Positions 1 to 11,821 are shown, counted from the first letter of the stretch. The stretch is DNA of 64,000 bases from Effrenium voratum (GCA_963377175.1 CAUJNA010003002.1:380001-444000); one strand, 5' to 3'. Numbers and translations: made by a program. Notes: a model not told the origin generated them from the letters alone.

Positions 1-102
1 ACCTCCCAATCCCAGGCTGGGACACTGGCATGCTGACGGTGCTCTTTGGCGCGGGCCTTTGCTTTCCGGCGTGAGGTCTTGGGATCTCCCAAGTCCAAGG
101 AC

Positions 103-220
103 GGTCCCCCAGTAGTGCCAACTTTTACCGTTTGTTTTTTTGGGGGAGGGTTCCCCTACTAACATCGAATAAAGAAAAAAGCTGGTACCCTTATTCTAAA
201 CTCTCTACTGGAGGACCTAG
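103..220 (+). mobile_element. TIR element, family A copy 1
   Basis: Left end ggtcccccagtag and right end ctactggaggacctag are inverted matches. The core carries the family landmarks ttcccctactaa and taccctta-ttctaa. No coding capacity; MITE- or introner-like. Confidence 0.6.
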
Positions 221-685
221 CCACGCACGGTCCCAGGTCTTCCCCCAAGAAGGGAAACCTGAACGGAGTGAAGCAGGCAACCTAGTTTGGATGGACGAAC
301 ATTCATTTTGCACCACTGTACCAGGGAACTCAGAAACCCAACTGAACGATTTTTTTCGAACACACCAACAACCGTTATGGTTTCATTCTCATGGTTTCAT
401 TTCGTGGTGCGAAATGGATTGCGCGTCCATCCACAGTTATGTATGGCCGCACTTGGCGACCCGGAACAAGGGAGCCCTGCTAATTTACGGTTGTTTGCCG
501 TGGTTGGTGGAGTGTGGTTAGATACTTGGCAATATTTGGGGCATCCTTTCCAAAATCAAGTGGTTGTCAAGACCATATTCTTCTTCTTCCGCTTCCATGT
601 GGAAGGTATGTTTCAGATTTCACGGCTTTTCTGAACGCCCGCACATGTGGGCATCCATGGTTCGTTCGTGGGGTCCTGGTATTTG

Positions 686-782
686 GGTCTGGCTCAAAAA
701 AGTAGAGCCAGGGGACCGCCGGTTTGAGTCTACTTTTCCATGTACCAGGGTTCCGTTTTGGACCTATCTTTGAGCCGCACCC
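686..782 (+). mobile_element. TIR element, family F copy 1
   Basis: Starts ggtctggctcaaaaa and ends atctttgagccgcaccc. Shares the core tccatgtaccagggttccgt with the other copies. Confidence 0.6.
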
Positions 783-1312
783 ATCTGGGGTATTTGAACA
801 AATCTGTGCGTTGGCTTGCTTCAGGTGAGTCCTTCCTTCGAAATGAGCTTCGCTAAGTAGCCCTGCAATTTGTTCATTCAATGCTGACTCAGAGACATGC
901 CTTATATGTCCTCTTTTGGTGGTTTTTAACATGAGCTTTTTGGCCCATAGGCGAGTTTCTCTAGACATGCTTTCAGGTTGAGGTTTCTGGGAAACCATGT
1001 GGGAATACACCCCCGTTTTCCCTCGGGTACTTGGATGTTCGATTCGCCAAGTTAGTAAGTGTTTAGCCATTTGGGGCATAACCTCGTAATGACAAGGTTG
1101 ACCCCACTTATATTGGGGGACAAATAGGTGGGTTATAAGCAAGTGGTTACCAAGAACTTAGCATGGTTGTTGTTGGGACACATTGTACACTTTTGCTTAT
1201 TGTGGTTTAGTGGGAAATCCAACCACTGAACTGCTAACATTTGATTTTTTGCTCTCCTTCCAACGTCAACAAAGTTACTAACTTGGCCGAACACCCGAGC
1301 AGCATAGGTGTC

Positions 1313-1410
1313 CTTTTTAGTTGTTTTGGTAGAACAATAACCCTGGTTTACCTGGTGGTTTAATCATCCACCAGGGAAATCCATCTATTTCCCCCAAAAG
1401 GACATCTATG
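1313..1410 (+). mobile_element. Hairpin TIR element, family C copy 1
   Basis: Ends cataggtgtcctttt and aaaaggacatctatg differ at one base when inverted. A central pair cctggtggttta / catccaccagg makes the whole ~98 bp a near-palindrome. Confidence 0.75.
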
Positions 1411-1669
1411 CCAAGCAGTGGTTTGGGGCTCGCGGACACCATAGAGCCTCGCGTTCCCGAGGCAGCGATGGCAGCGAGAAGAAACGCTTCCTACCGGGGG
1501 CAGGCCGGGCTTGGCTGCCCGAAGTCACCTGAGAAAGACAGCGCGAAGTTAGTTTGGGTGGCTCGTGCTTTTCTTTTGGGGTACCTCCTTGTTTGATGGT
1601 TGTACCACTTGTTTCCTTTTTTCTCCTATGGCTGTTTTTTGTTTTGTTTTCCAGGGCTGGTCCCCTGGT

Positions 1670-1721
1670 TGGTTGGTTGGTTGGTTGGTTGGTTGGTTGG
1701 TTGGTTGGTTGGCTGGCTGGT

Positions 1722-1757
<36 letters not shown>
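1670..1757 (+). repeat. (GGTT)n/(GGCT)n microsatellite
   Basis: About 88 bp of GGTT units turning into GGCT units, open in all plus frames as [12 protein letters not shown] peptides that are artefacts. It follows a patch at 1420-1560 open on both strands. Confidence 0.95.
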
Positions 1758-1758
<1 letters not shown>

Positions 1759-2717
1759 AAAAAAAACAAGACACAGCCATATTTTCTACTCATCTTTGGC
1801 GCGCCAATGAGGCAGAGGGGCCCCAAATAGGTCCCTGGGGTTGCCTCCAGACAACTCACATCCCCAAACTGACTGAACCCAAAACACCTCAATTCCCTGT
1901 AGCAATCGAGGCGTTCTGTCCTTTGAGGATATGGGCCGCCTATGGGCAAGAAAGGTTTGGCGGAGGCAAGTGGTGATCCTAGTTTCCTCCAGTGTTTTTG
2001 GATGTTAACAGCCCGCTGTTCAAGTTGGGGCCATTGGGTCCTTTTCGATTTAATTCGGTTCCCGAACTCATGCCAACCTTATTCGACCTGAACGCACACC
2101 GAAGCGATGATGTGGCAGGGGCCTGCAAGCGGAAGGTTATGAAAAAAACGTCCTGAGCCTTCTTAATTCGGGCTTCCGAGTTCTTTCCCCTTGAAGGGTG
2201 GCTTTAAACATCACCTTTTGGTGGCCGATTTAAAATGAGTTTCTTTTGGGGGTGGTGTTTAAAGGGTGGTACAGACATATAAGAAACACACATATATAAA
2301 TATACATATACATACACAGAAGCCTGTCCTGTTTTTGGCCAGTCGCATGGCTCTTGCGCTTCTGCACTAGAAGCTCTGCAGTTGATGCCATGGGACTCAC
2401 CGGGGGAGGGCGAGCGGAGCGCCAGCGAGCGAGCCACTGGGCATCGGGCAACTCCGATGCGATGCATTCGTGGGGAAGCCGGGCAGGTTGTGGGATTTTT
2501 TTCCATTTTGGAGACCTTTGCCCTCAAGACACCCAAATGTGTGTGTGTGTGTTTTTCCTCGTTGGCGCCTTATGTGGGGTTGGTTCGAAGGGAAAACAAA
2601 GGGGAACCACCCCCCCTAGAACCCTCGGGAACTCCCTGAAAGCTGCCCCAAACCACTCCAGAGCCTAGCTGGGCAGAGAGACCCCATAGCTTTGTGTGTT
2701 GGGGAAACATGGGAACC

Positions 2718-2848
2718 TACTGTGGATGGCCGAAATCCTGCCCCACTTTCAAACCATAACTAAACCATTGCTTGTTGGTAGGGAATTATGAGAAACCAGG
2801 GTTTCTGAACGGTGGTGCGTTGGATGGATTTCGCAACCATCCGCAGTA
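2718..2848 (+). mobile_element. TIR element, family B copy
   Basis: Begins tactgtggatgg and ends ccatccgcagta, inverted ends shared by many segments in this window. Inner subterminal sequences resemble gaaatcctgccc and gatttcgca. Noncoding. Confidence 0.6.
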
Positions 2849-2998
2849 TGTTTTCTTTGGTGCAATTTGCTTGGATGTTAGGACTTTAACTTTTTGTTAA
2901 CTAATGGGTTTTCCCTTAAACCACTAAAAGTTAAACCTTTAGCAGGGGAGCAGAAAGCAACCGAGTTTTGGGGTCCGAAGGCTTTTCCAGACTTTGAT

Positions 2999-3056
2999 TC
3001 CCTGCAACTCCGCCCGGCGCAGGCATCAGTCTCACCATCCAGGAGCTGTTTGTGAG
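2999..3056 (+). CDS. Weak exon candidate (GISLTIQELF)
   Basis: After a gcag acceptor-like site the sequence reads GISLTIQELFVSN, a short coherent peptide with balanced codon use. It is flanked by element-like intronic sequence. No family is recognised, and phase with neighbouring candidates could not be tested. It may be chance open sequence. Confidence 0.2.
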
Positions 3057-4310
3057 CAATTCACGTTGGGGTTGGGTCGGGCCGGAGTGATGGATACTCG
3101 GATGTGTTTCTTCTACTCACTCCCTAAGTTAATGGACCTTATACTTTTCGGAAGACGGTTTTAGTGCTAAACAAAACGTTCGGTTACCTTTTTGTGGCAA
3201 TCAACTCAGGAAGTGGGTCTGGGGGGTGCCTTCTCAGATGATTGGTTGGCTCGTCTTTTGTTCAGTTGGTACCCATAGTGTTGGTTGATTTAATGGGGAA
3301 TGACCGGGACACCACCCATTTCAAGGGTTCCTCTATTTTGGGACAACCCCGATTGGTAAACACCATTGTTACAAACGCCCACATGAGATTCGATCAAACT
3401 TTCTAGTAGTCCATGGTTGAATTTGAATGACATGAGGAACATCCCTCAATGTCACACAACACACCGAGAAAAGACATCAGCCTTTTCAAGCCGTGGCCAA
3501 GAGTGACTCAACTCACAGGGCACAGTTTGCAACTGCGGCTTGGGTGGCTTGGGAGGGCGCACACACACACACAAAAGTGTTTTTTCTTTCTCAGCGGGGG
3601 TTGTCATTTTTCGATGCCTTGTTTGGGGTTGGTTTAGAGGCAAGCCAAAGAGTAAGCTGAAGCCATTTTGGGGGGTCTCCTAAACAAATAGGTGATTCTT
3701 CCCATAGTCTTGGTGAGTGAGTTTCCTGCGAGAAGATGGTTGGCGGGCCGCAGAGGTGGTTAATGACTCACCCGTTGGAGGCTGACTTTGAGGCACTGTC
3801 CAAAAAGAGTCTTCCCACGAGTGCGAAGTCCCAATGACCCCCAAGAGTTGTATTTTGTCGAGCTTTCGTGTCAGAAAAGACGTTGAACGGGCTCTGACAA
3901 GCATTTTCTGATCGCTTGCAACACAAATCAAATCCATGCGTTTTTCTGCAGTCACTTTTGGAACAGCCCCCCTACGCGTCACCGAATCATGTGAGTCACA
4001 ACCAAAACCCTGGTAAGTGAAGGTGACAGCCCCAACCATAAACAGTTTCGGCCGCCTTCTCAATTCTTGAAGCATGGCTCTGGGTCGACCATCTAATACT
4101 CGTGTTTGAACCATGTTCAATGGCCACGGTCGTCATGGTTCACTGTTCCGGGTCGATCATTGTGATAATGTCGACCCATCATTTGTTTTATTTGGGAGGT
4201 ATTTCCTGAGATATGAGCTGTTTAGTATTGGGGGTCAAACGGACCGGGCTACTAGGGGGGGAATGATTAATACGGGGTCAACATCACCAGATTGTGATGG
4301 TCACTCATGT

Positions 4311-4410
4311 GGGTGTGGCTCAAAATTAAACAAGAGGGGTTACGCAGGTTTTGGTCCATGTTTCCACTTACCAGGGTTCCATTTTGTTACCGGATTTTTG
4401 AGCCACAGCC
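4311..4410 (+). mobile_element. TIR element, family F copy 2 (complete)
   Basis: Ends gggtgtggctcaaaa and tttttgagccacagcc are inverted. The core contains caggttttggtccatgtttc and cacttaccagggttcc. Exon candidate 4438 begins 28 bp downstream. Confidence 0.75.
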
Positions 4411-4437
4411 ATGTTTCTCGAACTTGCGCCGCTGCAG

Positions 4438-4478
4438 GATCTGCTGGCTGCCGCGCACGTGGAGGGCATGACCGCTCT
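4438..4478 (+). CDS. Weak exon candidate (DLLAAAHVEGMTAL)
   Basis: A gctgcag acceptor precedes a GC-rich patch reading DLLAAAHVEGMTAL. It lies just downstream of the inverted-repeat element at 4311-4410. A GA donor (GAGCCG) could end it at 4478. No homology is recognised. Confidence 0.3.
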
Positions 4479-4757
4479 GAGCCGCTGATCTCAGACGTCA
4501 GCTTCCCTTTGAACACCGGAAATCAGTCCAACATTTTCCGAAATTCCCTCCGCATCTCCTTTTTTCTTTCTTTAACATTTCGTTCATCCAGTGGTGTGGT
4601 GGCATTTGGATTTGCTGTTTGCATGGGCCCTCAAATTTCCCTTACGGGTTATTGCTCCCCGTCTCATTGGGTGAGTTCCCGTTTGTATGGGTAATTTCAG
4701 GCTCCAGGTACATATATATATATATATATACACATGTCTAGATGTCCTCCTTGCAAG

Positions 4758-4803
4758 GTCTCAACAGCAGCTACACCCGCACTGGCATGGTGGACAGCCG
4801 GGG
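4758..4803 (+). CDS. Weak exon candidate (LNSSYTRTGMVDSRG)
   Basis: Following a gcaag acceptor-like site, one frame reads LNSSYTRTGMVDSRG. The region contrasts in composition with the preceding TA repeat (4709-4730). The phase of the join with the 4438 candidate is unresolved and an alternative frame is also open. Confidence 0.25.
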
Positions 4804-5217
4804 CCCTGTCTAGACCATTTTGGTGCGCCATGGTCATTCGAACTTGGCCTGGGTTACAAAGGCTTTGCCCGACAGGGTAAAACGAGCTCGGGTGACATGA
4901 TACAGGTCCTAGGATTTTTTCCCTTCAAAGTTACTGGGCGCCTGCAGAACATGTCAAACAGGGCAAGCTGTAGGGAGCCGCGTGCTGAGTTCTCGATTTT
5001 AAATCCACGTTTCCCAGTCAAGACTTGCTTTGCAGTGGATCCCAGATACCAAAGTCGACTGGGTGGGTGGGTGGTGGGTGGCGATTTTCCTGTTTGTGTT
5101 GCGACTGGTTGCCCTGGGGACCTAGAGGGACATGGAATCATTGCCCAAGCAGCTTCAGGGGATCCTAGTCACCATAGCAGGTCACCCCTCAATCTTCCCT
5201 TTGGCTTTCAAAGGGTG

Positions 5218-5314
5218 CCTAGATCGCCAAGTTGCGATCGCTTTTTTCAGTCACTGTTGCTGGGGTTTTGGGGTACAGTGCAGGGGGAAAAGCGATCGCA
5301 ACTGGCGATCCAGG
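5218..5314 (+). mobile_element. TIR element, family J copy 1 (GCGATCGC ends)
   Basis: Left arm cctagatcgccaagttgcga, tcgcttttt; right arm aaaagcgatcgcaactggcg, atccagg. Inverted arms of about 27 bp containing the palindrome GCGATCGC. Interior ~45 bp. Confidence 0.75.
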
Positions 5315-6032
5315 TGGCACTTTGTGACCTGTGGGGAAACGGAATCACATCTTGGCCCGGTGTGCCAAACGGCGCCGCGCCTGGAGAATGTGCTTCTCCA
5401 AAAGGGACCCCGAAGGCCCCGGGTTTTTGTCCGAAGCCGACCTGGTCACCTGTGGCTGGTCTGTTTTTTTCCTCGTGTCCCGCTTTTGAGTCATGGTCCC
5501 AAGAGGTAAACCTTTTATTTCTGGGTTCTTGGGGTATGAGTTTGGTCCCCCCAATCCAACAAGGGTACCCTTTCAGCCATTTCGGTCACACTGTGGATGC
5601 ACCACCGTTTAGAAACCTAACACAACCGTTATGGATTCATTCCCCATCAGCAGTATGTTTTCCACATTCAACCACAAAACCATGGTTCTGGGGTAGCTTC
5701 CCCATTCAACCACCAAAACCCCTGGGAAACAGCTGGTTATCGAGAATAACGATGGTTGAAAAGAATGGGGAATCAACCCCTGGAATGGTACGAGGGAAGC
5801 GTGATAAATGATTCTTTAGCGAAACCACTGGGAAACAGCGATCGGTTTTCAAACAAAGCGATGGTTGACTGGGGAATCAAACTTTAGACTGGCACGAATG
5901 CATTCGAGTTGAGGGTTGAGCCGGATTCAGGATTTGAACCCTAGGCCTCCGGGCTCCCTAGTCGCCCATGTACCCCAGTCCCTTACACCCTCTTAGCAAC
6001 CTCATAAGAATGAAACACGAGAACCCCACAAC

Positions 6033-6140
6033 TTGTTGGGCCGCTTCGCGAACCGCACAAATCACGACTTGACAACATCGCCAGACCTGCCGGCACGCCT
6101 CACTGGCCTGGCTGCCGGGAAGCCCAAGCTGAAAAGGGTC
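6033..6140 (+). CDS. Weak exon candidate (basic segment)
   Basis: An open patch reads NRTNHDLTTSPDLPARLTG followed by AAGKPKLKR, with GC-rich third positions unlike the surrounding repeats. The segment is basic at its end. No domain is recognised and the splice sites are ambiguous. Confidence 0.25.
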
Positions 6141-8068
6141 CACGTGTTCCTTTGGTTTTCCCTTTTAAACTGCGGAAAACCAAGAGCTTCACTGTTGCTG
6201 GAGTTTTTTCGTGTTATTGTTTAAACGGCCGTTTTTTTGCTACCATACCAAGGGCTTGTAAAGAGAAGCAGACAAACACGTGTCATAGATATTAGCCACA
6301 TGAACTTCTACCAGAAAGAAGGGGCTTCCTGTAGAAGGTCCGGTCGCTTTCTTGGAACACTATGCTTTGCAGGTTTCGGAACAAAGACACGTTGCTGGAC
6401 TTCGCATGTCAACTGGTTGCCGCTTTGACGCGCATTTGCCCAAAGAGGGGTTACGGTTGACGAGCCCCGCCCACAGCCCCCTGAGGCTTGTTTTGCTGAA
6501 CTCATTTCGCCTGTCTGTCAGATATGTAAAGTTATCCAAACTCTTGAGTTTCTCATCTTGATCAGGGGTGCAATCCTACAGAATGTCTGCTCCTTTTGCT
6601 CCAACGAAGTCTTGGCGCGCTCACCCAGGTCACGAGGCCTCGTCAAAGTCGGAGTCGGTCCTTTGAATTTGGAGACAATGGTAGGCAATCAAACACAAAC
6701 ACCCGCATCGAGAATTCGTTTGGACCCAGAGAATGTGTTTGGAAGGCCTTCCATTGGTTTGGAAAGACAATTCCTACGCCCTCTCTCCGATTTAGGTTGG
6801 TCTGTCTGGCAAATAGCATTGCTCGGCCGCCGCCGCAATGACTGGCTCGAGATAGCTTTCAATCCAAACAACTTGCTTGGAAAAGTCCGCAAACAGACAT
6901 GGGGGCTCATCAATATTCCATTCGGCCTCCAAATGTCCAAGGGTAGCTTCTCTCATTTAGTCGGAAATATCCAATCTTTTCAGTGGTTTTCTAGCCAATG
7001 GTCATCCCATTGGGAATTGGACCAATTGATCAATTCCCACATCTCCAAGGCGATGTGCTCTGGTTGCATAGAGCCAGCCAGTTTTGTTTAGCACGCCACT
7101 CGCGTCGCCAAGCGCTGAGCGCAACATGGTGGCTGCCTGGCGTGGTCATGTTATGTTTGGGATGATGGCTATGACATTTGATGGGACCCCCCAAGCGTGG
7201 TTGGTGGACACAAACCCCTAGTTTGTTCATGACGTCGACCAGAGTGGTCTCCAGTTTGGGTCTCCAGTTCCATGAAATGATGTCCGCGAAAGGATCATGA
7301 CAACTACCAAACACGCCCATTTGCGCCCTTGTCGGATTGAATTCATCCATAAGGCGTACCCGGTTACCCCCCAATTGACTGGTGCATCCTTTCAGGGCCT
7401 TGGTACCTGAGTCGTCCCTGACACTGACTGTAAGAGAAACCCCAAAACCCAGCGGGCAGGCGGCGGGGTTCCATTTTTGGGAGTATCCCAGGTAGACGAA
7501 AACCCATGGGTGGCTGATTTCGCCAAAAGGGAATTCCGGGTTTACCTCTGTCTCATGTCATTGAACCTCTTGGTGCGTGCAAAAGATGATGTCAGCACGC
7601 AAATGGAAGACATTGTGTTCTAAAAAGTTGGGAAGCCTTTTGTGGGATGGGTTTTCAAAGGAGAGCGACAGGAAATCAACCAAGCGAAACGCTCCCTCTT
7701 TCAGACACATGTCACACGTCCGCGAAGCATGAATCCCTCTGTTAAATTGCTTCATTTGGAGAGATCCCCCCTTTCTGAGATACCGACACATAATGGGCCG
7801 TCTCCCCATCTCCAAATAAAGCTCACCTTGTCTGCGCGGAATGACAAGAGCAGAATCTGTGCAATGCGTTTACCCAGGGTTCCATTTGGGTGTATCTCTT
7901 CTTACGAATCGGACCTCCAAACAAACTGGTGGTTTCCTTTTGGTTTCCCTAACCACCTACCAAATGGAGGTACCAACTCAAACAAAGACGAGCCGCCCGT
8001 TTTGCCGGGACACCTACTCGTGTCCCTAAGTCGAACTGTTCAGGTCACGCCCCACAAAATGAGATGAA

Positions 8069-8135
8069 CGTAGGTGTCCTTTTGGTAGACCAGTGCCATC
8101 AATTTCTACCCAAACTAACCTAAGAAGGATCTACG
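8069..8135 (+). mobile_element. Short family C-like TIR element
   Basis: cgtaggtgtccttttggtag at the left and ctaagaaggatctacg at the right are partially inverted. Sixty-seven bp; ~55 bp upstream of copy 2. Confidence 0.45.
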
Positions 8136-8191
8136 GAGGTGAACATGGGGTTCTTCGGAAAGGCGGACCCTTGATTGGTTTGGGATTTGAA

Positions 8192-8291
8192 CATAGGTGT
8201 CCTTTTTGATTGTTTTGATAGGAACATAGATGGCCCTGGTTGACCTGGTTGTTACCAGGGAAATCCATCTATTTTCCCCAAAAGCACATGG
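8192..8291 (+). mobile_element. Hairpin TIR element, family C copy 2
   Basis: Begins cataggtgtccttttt, includes tggccctggttgacc and ends ccccaaaagcacatgg. The right end is more diverged than in copy 1. Confidence 0.65.
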
Positions 8292-8712
8292 ATTTGAACC
8301 CCCTTGCGAACCTCAAAACCAGCAATCCAAACCGATAGGGAAGCTGATACCAGGGATCATGGCATCCAGTTGCTTGGTCAGCGAGGCTAAGGATTCGTGA
8401 GCACATGAGCAACGATCGTACATGGGAAACCACCCCGAGCCTTTCTGTCAACACTGGGCTTGGTTTGAAGGGAAGCCAAAAGGAATACCGCAATCCGTTT
8501 TGGCGCTTTTGCGAAGACGCTTTTAGTGGGCGAAAAAAGCAGGTTTGGTTACTTTCGTTGTGCAGTCCACTCCGGAAGTGAGGAGTGGGGGGTCCCTTCA
8601 AAGGAGGCACACCTTCACTGTCGTGGATCAAGTTTGCAGTTGTTTTTTTTGGGTTTCGATCATTTTTCGCCGGCTGCAAATAACGTAAGGTTTTTTTTTG
8701 GCCAAGCCATAC

Positions 8713-8802
8713 CTAGGTCCCCCAGTAGTGAGGGTTCCCCTACTAAAATAGACAGCAGAAGAAAGGGTACCCTTATTCTAACCTCTCTACTGGCGGACCT
8801 AG
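8713..8802 (+). mobile_element. TIR element, family A copy 2 (complete)
   Basis: Ends ctaggtcccccagtag and ctactggcggacctag are inverted repeats matching at 15 of 16 positions, with a 58-bp core. This is the cleanest copy of the family. It lies 59 bp upstream of the hydrophobic exon candidate at 8862. Confidence 0.75.
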
Positions 8803-8861
8803 ATACCGTTTGGGTTGTGAAGACACCCACAAATACATGAAGCTACGAAGCTGAGACTCAG

Positions 8862-8951
8862 GTGTTGTTGATCGGGGCCTCTCTGGCCGCCGCCGGGTTG
8901 GTCGGCTTGGGGTACCTGGGCGTGTTCAGTTCCATCAGCTGCCCGGCCGGG
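8862..8951 (+). CDS. Probable exon: transmembrane helix
   Basis: After actcag, the sequence reads VLLIGASLAAAGLVGLGYLG and then VFSSISCPAGRG. The first ~22 residues are continuously hydrophobic and small, as in a membrane helix. It starts about 60 bp after the TIR element 8713-8802. It could be an N-terminal part of the downstream membrane-protein gene or belong to another gene. A GT donor (GTGGCG) could end it near 8951. Confidence 0.4.
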
Positions 8952-9065
8952 CGTGGCGAAATTTCTAGCTTTCGTCGTCTTTTTTGTTGTTGCTCGGGTT
9001 GTGTTGATATGCAATCCTTGTTGTTTCTCTTGGCGTGGTTGGTTTTGGTATTTGCTGGCTTGGCA

Positions 9066-9318
9066 TGTCCCGTCGGTTGGTTTGTTTGGTTGTTTGGTTG
9101 TTTGGTTGGTTGGGTTGGTGGTGGTTGGTTGTTTGGCTGTTTGGCTGTTTGGCTGTTTGAATTCGTGGTTTGGGGAATTGAACCCCTGAGAATTGTAGAC
9201 AGTTAGTAAAAATCCACCCCAAACCACGAAACCACGAAAGCACGAAAGCACCAAACCACCAAACCACCAAACCACCAAACCACCAAACCACCAAACCACC
9301 AAACCACCAAACCACCTC
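9066..9318 (+). repeat. Long imperfect palindrome of GGTTGTTT / CCAAACCA repeats
   Basis: A GGTTTGTTTGGTTG-rich arm (9066-9158) is followed by a CCAAACCA tandem arm (9236-9318). Between them lies the exact inverted pair cgtggtttgggg / ccccaaaccacg around 9162-9228. The open frames here are repeat artefacts. Confidence 0.8.
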
Positions 9319-9558
9319 CCCCAGCAACGGACCGCAGCGGCCCCGGCAGTCGATTTTCGCCGAAAGGACGATGTAAGGGTCCACTCTCCAATCCCAGATT
9401 TGGCTTATGTGATGATCAACTGCATGTGAATTCTGTTTTGAGGGTTCCCATTTCAGCTTGGATCAAAGAGAAACGAACTGGAAAACCGAAATACATTTTG
9501 CGGGTCCCCTATTTTGACACCCCAGATCTTGAAGTTCACCTGTGCTGTAACCTTCTAG

Positions 9559-9602
9559 GCTTCTCCGAGACGAAGACGGAGCCGGCGACGTTCATCTACA
9601 CA
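9559..9602 (+). CDS. Weak exon candidate (FSETKTEPATFIYT)
   Basis: A ctag acceptor is followed by FSETKTEPATFIYT with a possible GA donor (GAGCAT). Composition is exon-like and the patch is short. No family is recognised. Confidence 0.3.
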
Positions 9603-10091
9603 GAGCATGCACCTTGCCTACGATTGGCACGTCTCAACCTCCGCATGTAGGTGGCTCGTCTAGCCTTTTAGGAATCGGACCCCCCAAATTGGTGGTTTTC
9701 CTTTTGGTTCCGCTGGAAAACAAAAAAGAGGGTACCCTCAACAAAAGACACACCCATGTTGGCAAAGTTGGTCCATGTTGGCAGGTCCGTTGTCTGTGTC
9801 TGGAGGGCGAGTGGGAAGCCAGTGCAGTACCCCCAAGATGGTGTTGTTTTCCTAACAAGCAGGCAACATCAAAACTTGCTGGTTCGATAGGCAGGGAATG
9901 AGACATGGAACGACCCCGAGAAAAATCATCCAACTGTTATTGTCCTTTTTCCGGGACTCCCCCAAAACCAGTTCATTCAACCAACACCCGGACTCGGAAA
10001 GTCATTCCCTACCTATCGTACCGGTAAGTAGTGGCTCTTCATGGGTCTGCCACCTGTGGCGTGCCACCTTTGGGTCCGAAATTGATGGACA

Positions 10092-10195
10092 CCTGGATCG
10101 CCAGTTGCTGCTTTTTTTCCATCCACTTTACCGCGAAGGCCAGCAACAGTGCCTGAAAAAAGCGATCGCAACTTGGCTATCTAGGCAGCTTCTTC
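10092..10195 (+). mobile_element. TIR element, family J copy 2
   Basis: Left arm cctggatcgccagttgctgc, right arm gcgatcgcaacttggctatc followed by tagg. Same family as 5218-5314 in opposite arm arrangement. Confidence 0.75.
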
Positions 10196-10779
10196 TTTGC
10201 CCCCTGCTTCCTCCCTGGCTATCGCAGCAAGAAAAAGAAAACACACGCGGCAACTCACGCAGGTCCAACGAGTGTTTTTTGCCTCGATCCGAGGTCGGAC
10301 CATACCAGAATGCCGGGAGCCCCGAAAAGAGAGACAGGAGTGAAGCACCTTCTCGCAACCAGGGGAAAAAGGTACATCTCTGTCACTCACCATGGCTTTC
10401 CTTGCAGCAGATCAAGCGTATATTCAACATTCCCTAAGTGGTGGTTTGGAGCCCGGTTTTGTTTGGACGTTAAGGGGTACCTAAGCCTGATTTGATTTCT
10501 GAACATCCAAACCAATCCAAACCACTAAGAAAAGAGGGCAGCTGAGTGAAAGCTTTTCGCAGCCGCTGGGTTGCGGGTTTGAGCGAGCCGATTGATTTGC
10601 TTGCATTGCCATGGCGATTTGCAAATTCGACAACTGTGTCAGCTCGTAGGTTGCGAAAATGGGCAGGCTACTAATATAAGTTAGGATGAAAGCAGTTAGA
10701 ATAGGTTTGTGGGTACCACAGAACCAAGTTACTTCGTAATGCGAGAACAATGTGTGTAGTTAATTAGCCTCTTACATTA

Positions 10780-11146
10780 ATGTCGACCCCATATTCATCA
10801 ACCCCAGCTTAATAATAGGGAGTGTCCCTGGGTTTAGTGGGGAATCATCACTTTTGGAGTCAATAAGCTGCATGGGGTTGACTAATGCAGTGGATGGACA
10901 AAATTCTGCACCACCGCTCAGAAAGCCTGGTTTCTGATGACTCCCCTGTAAATGCCAACAAGCGACTTTCAAAGTGGTGCGAAATGGATTTCGTCCATCC
11001 ACAATATGCAACTATTTCATTCATTGGCAACCACCTTTCACGGAAAAACCAAAGAAACAGAACAACGCAAAAGTGGTCTGATTCGCCACTAGACCCAGGG
11101 ACACCCCCTTATAATATACTGGGGCTGATGAATATGGGGTCAACAT
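10780..11146 (+). mobile_element. TIR element, family D, with nested family B element
   Basis: Outer ends atgtcgaccccatattcatc and gatgaatatggggtcaacat are near-perfect inverted repeats, continuing inward (aaccccag / ctggggct). An additional inverted pair, agggagtgtccctgggt and acccagggacacccc, lies inside. The interior holds a complete family B element at 10888-11006. Confidence 0.75.
10888..11006 (+). mobile_element. Family B element nested in family D
   Basis: Starts cagtggatggacaaaattct and ends ggatttcgtccatccacaat. It interrupts the family D element, so its insertion is later than the host element. Confidence 0.7.
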
Positions 11147-11185
11147 GACCCATTGGGCTCTACAAAATTCTGCATCGAATGCGCC

Positions 11186-11280
11186 TCTTTCGTCGCCTTG
11201 GCATGTCGAAGGTCGGGGCGATCTTTGGGAAGCTCCTGCCGCTTCTTCCCAGCATGCCGGGTGTCAAGTGCGCTTCGGCT
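11186..11280 (+). CDS. Probable exon (LGMSKVGAIFGKLLPLLP)
   Basis: An open, GC-rich patch reads LGMSKVGAIFGKLLPLLP followed by SMPGVK. It follows directly after the nested element ending at 11146. Boundaries are uncertain; gtcgaag before VGAIFG is one possible acceptor. No domain is recognised. Confidence 0.33.
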
Positions 11281-11821
11281 CACATGGGCAAGGTGTCATT
11301 TTTTCCGGCTGCTTGCAATTTCTTTTTCTTTGTTTTTTTAAAGGGAAGCCACAAGGACAGCCGAAAATTCATTGCTACTTGCAGATGTATTCTTTTCAGG
11401 GGAAGCGAAAAGGAAGGCCGAACTGACCATTTTGGGACTTGCAGGCCCACAGTTAAAGTGGTCAGAAAGGGCGAGACCAAAGGGCGGGTCTCCCGCCCTG
11501 ATCCTGGCTCGCACAGCGTTTTGGGCATTTCTGCCGCACGAGTTTTTTTGCTTCCTAAATTTCCTGCTTTGGACTTGCATTTTCATTTTTTGGGACTGCT
11601 GCTTGGTTCCCTTGAGAAACATGGACCACAAAAAAGACAACAATCAGCTAGTCAACGTTATGTCCAGCTGCGCCCAGAAGAGAAGCACGCAAAGCACTGG
11701 CGACCCACATAGCAGCCGAGGCGCAATGATGGGTCTCGACCCTCCAGGGCAGGTGGAGGCATCCAAGTTGAGGCGCGAAGGGGCCGGGCTTGCTTAAAGC
11801 CTGTTGAGTGTGTTTTTGCTT

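Larger units (their letters stand above)
1..2990. other. Element-rich sequence, no confident gene
   Basis: Contains TIR elements at 103-220, 686-782, 1313-1410 and 2718-2848, a degenerate relative at about 287-436, and the GGTT/GGCT repeat. Patches at 1-60, 1420-1560 and 2340-2480 are GC-rich and open on one or both strands, as exons elsewhere in the window are, but none gave a recognisable peptide. Confidence 0.4.
4804..8712. other. Element-rich sequence
   Basis: Holds inverted-repeat elements at 5218-5314, 8069-8135 and 8192-8291, and many AT-biased fragments of the frequent tttccctttaaa type. Apart from the weak patch at 6033-6140, I see no coding sequence. The long open frames at 4687-5811 and 6558-7091 lack any recognisable motif and run across elements. 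Confidence 0.4.

Noticed and set aside
3640..3690. gccattttgg resembling part of the dinoflagellate spliced leader
   Set aside because: Only about ten bases match, without the flanking leader sequence; chance occurrence.
4687..5811. 374-codon plus-strand open frame
   Set aside because: It runs across a TA repeat and the inverted-repeat element 5218-5314, has irregular composition and no recognisable motif; chance openness is likely.
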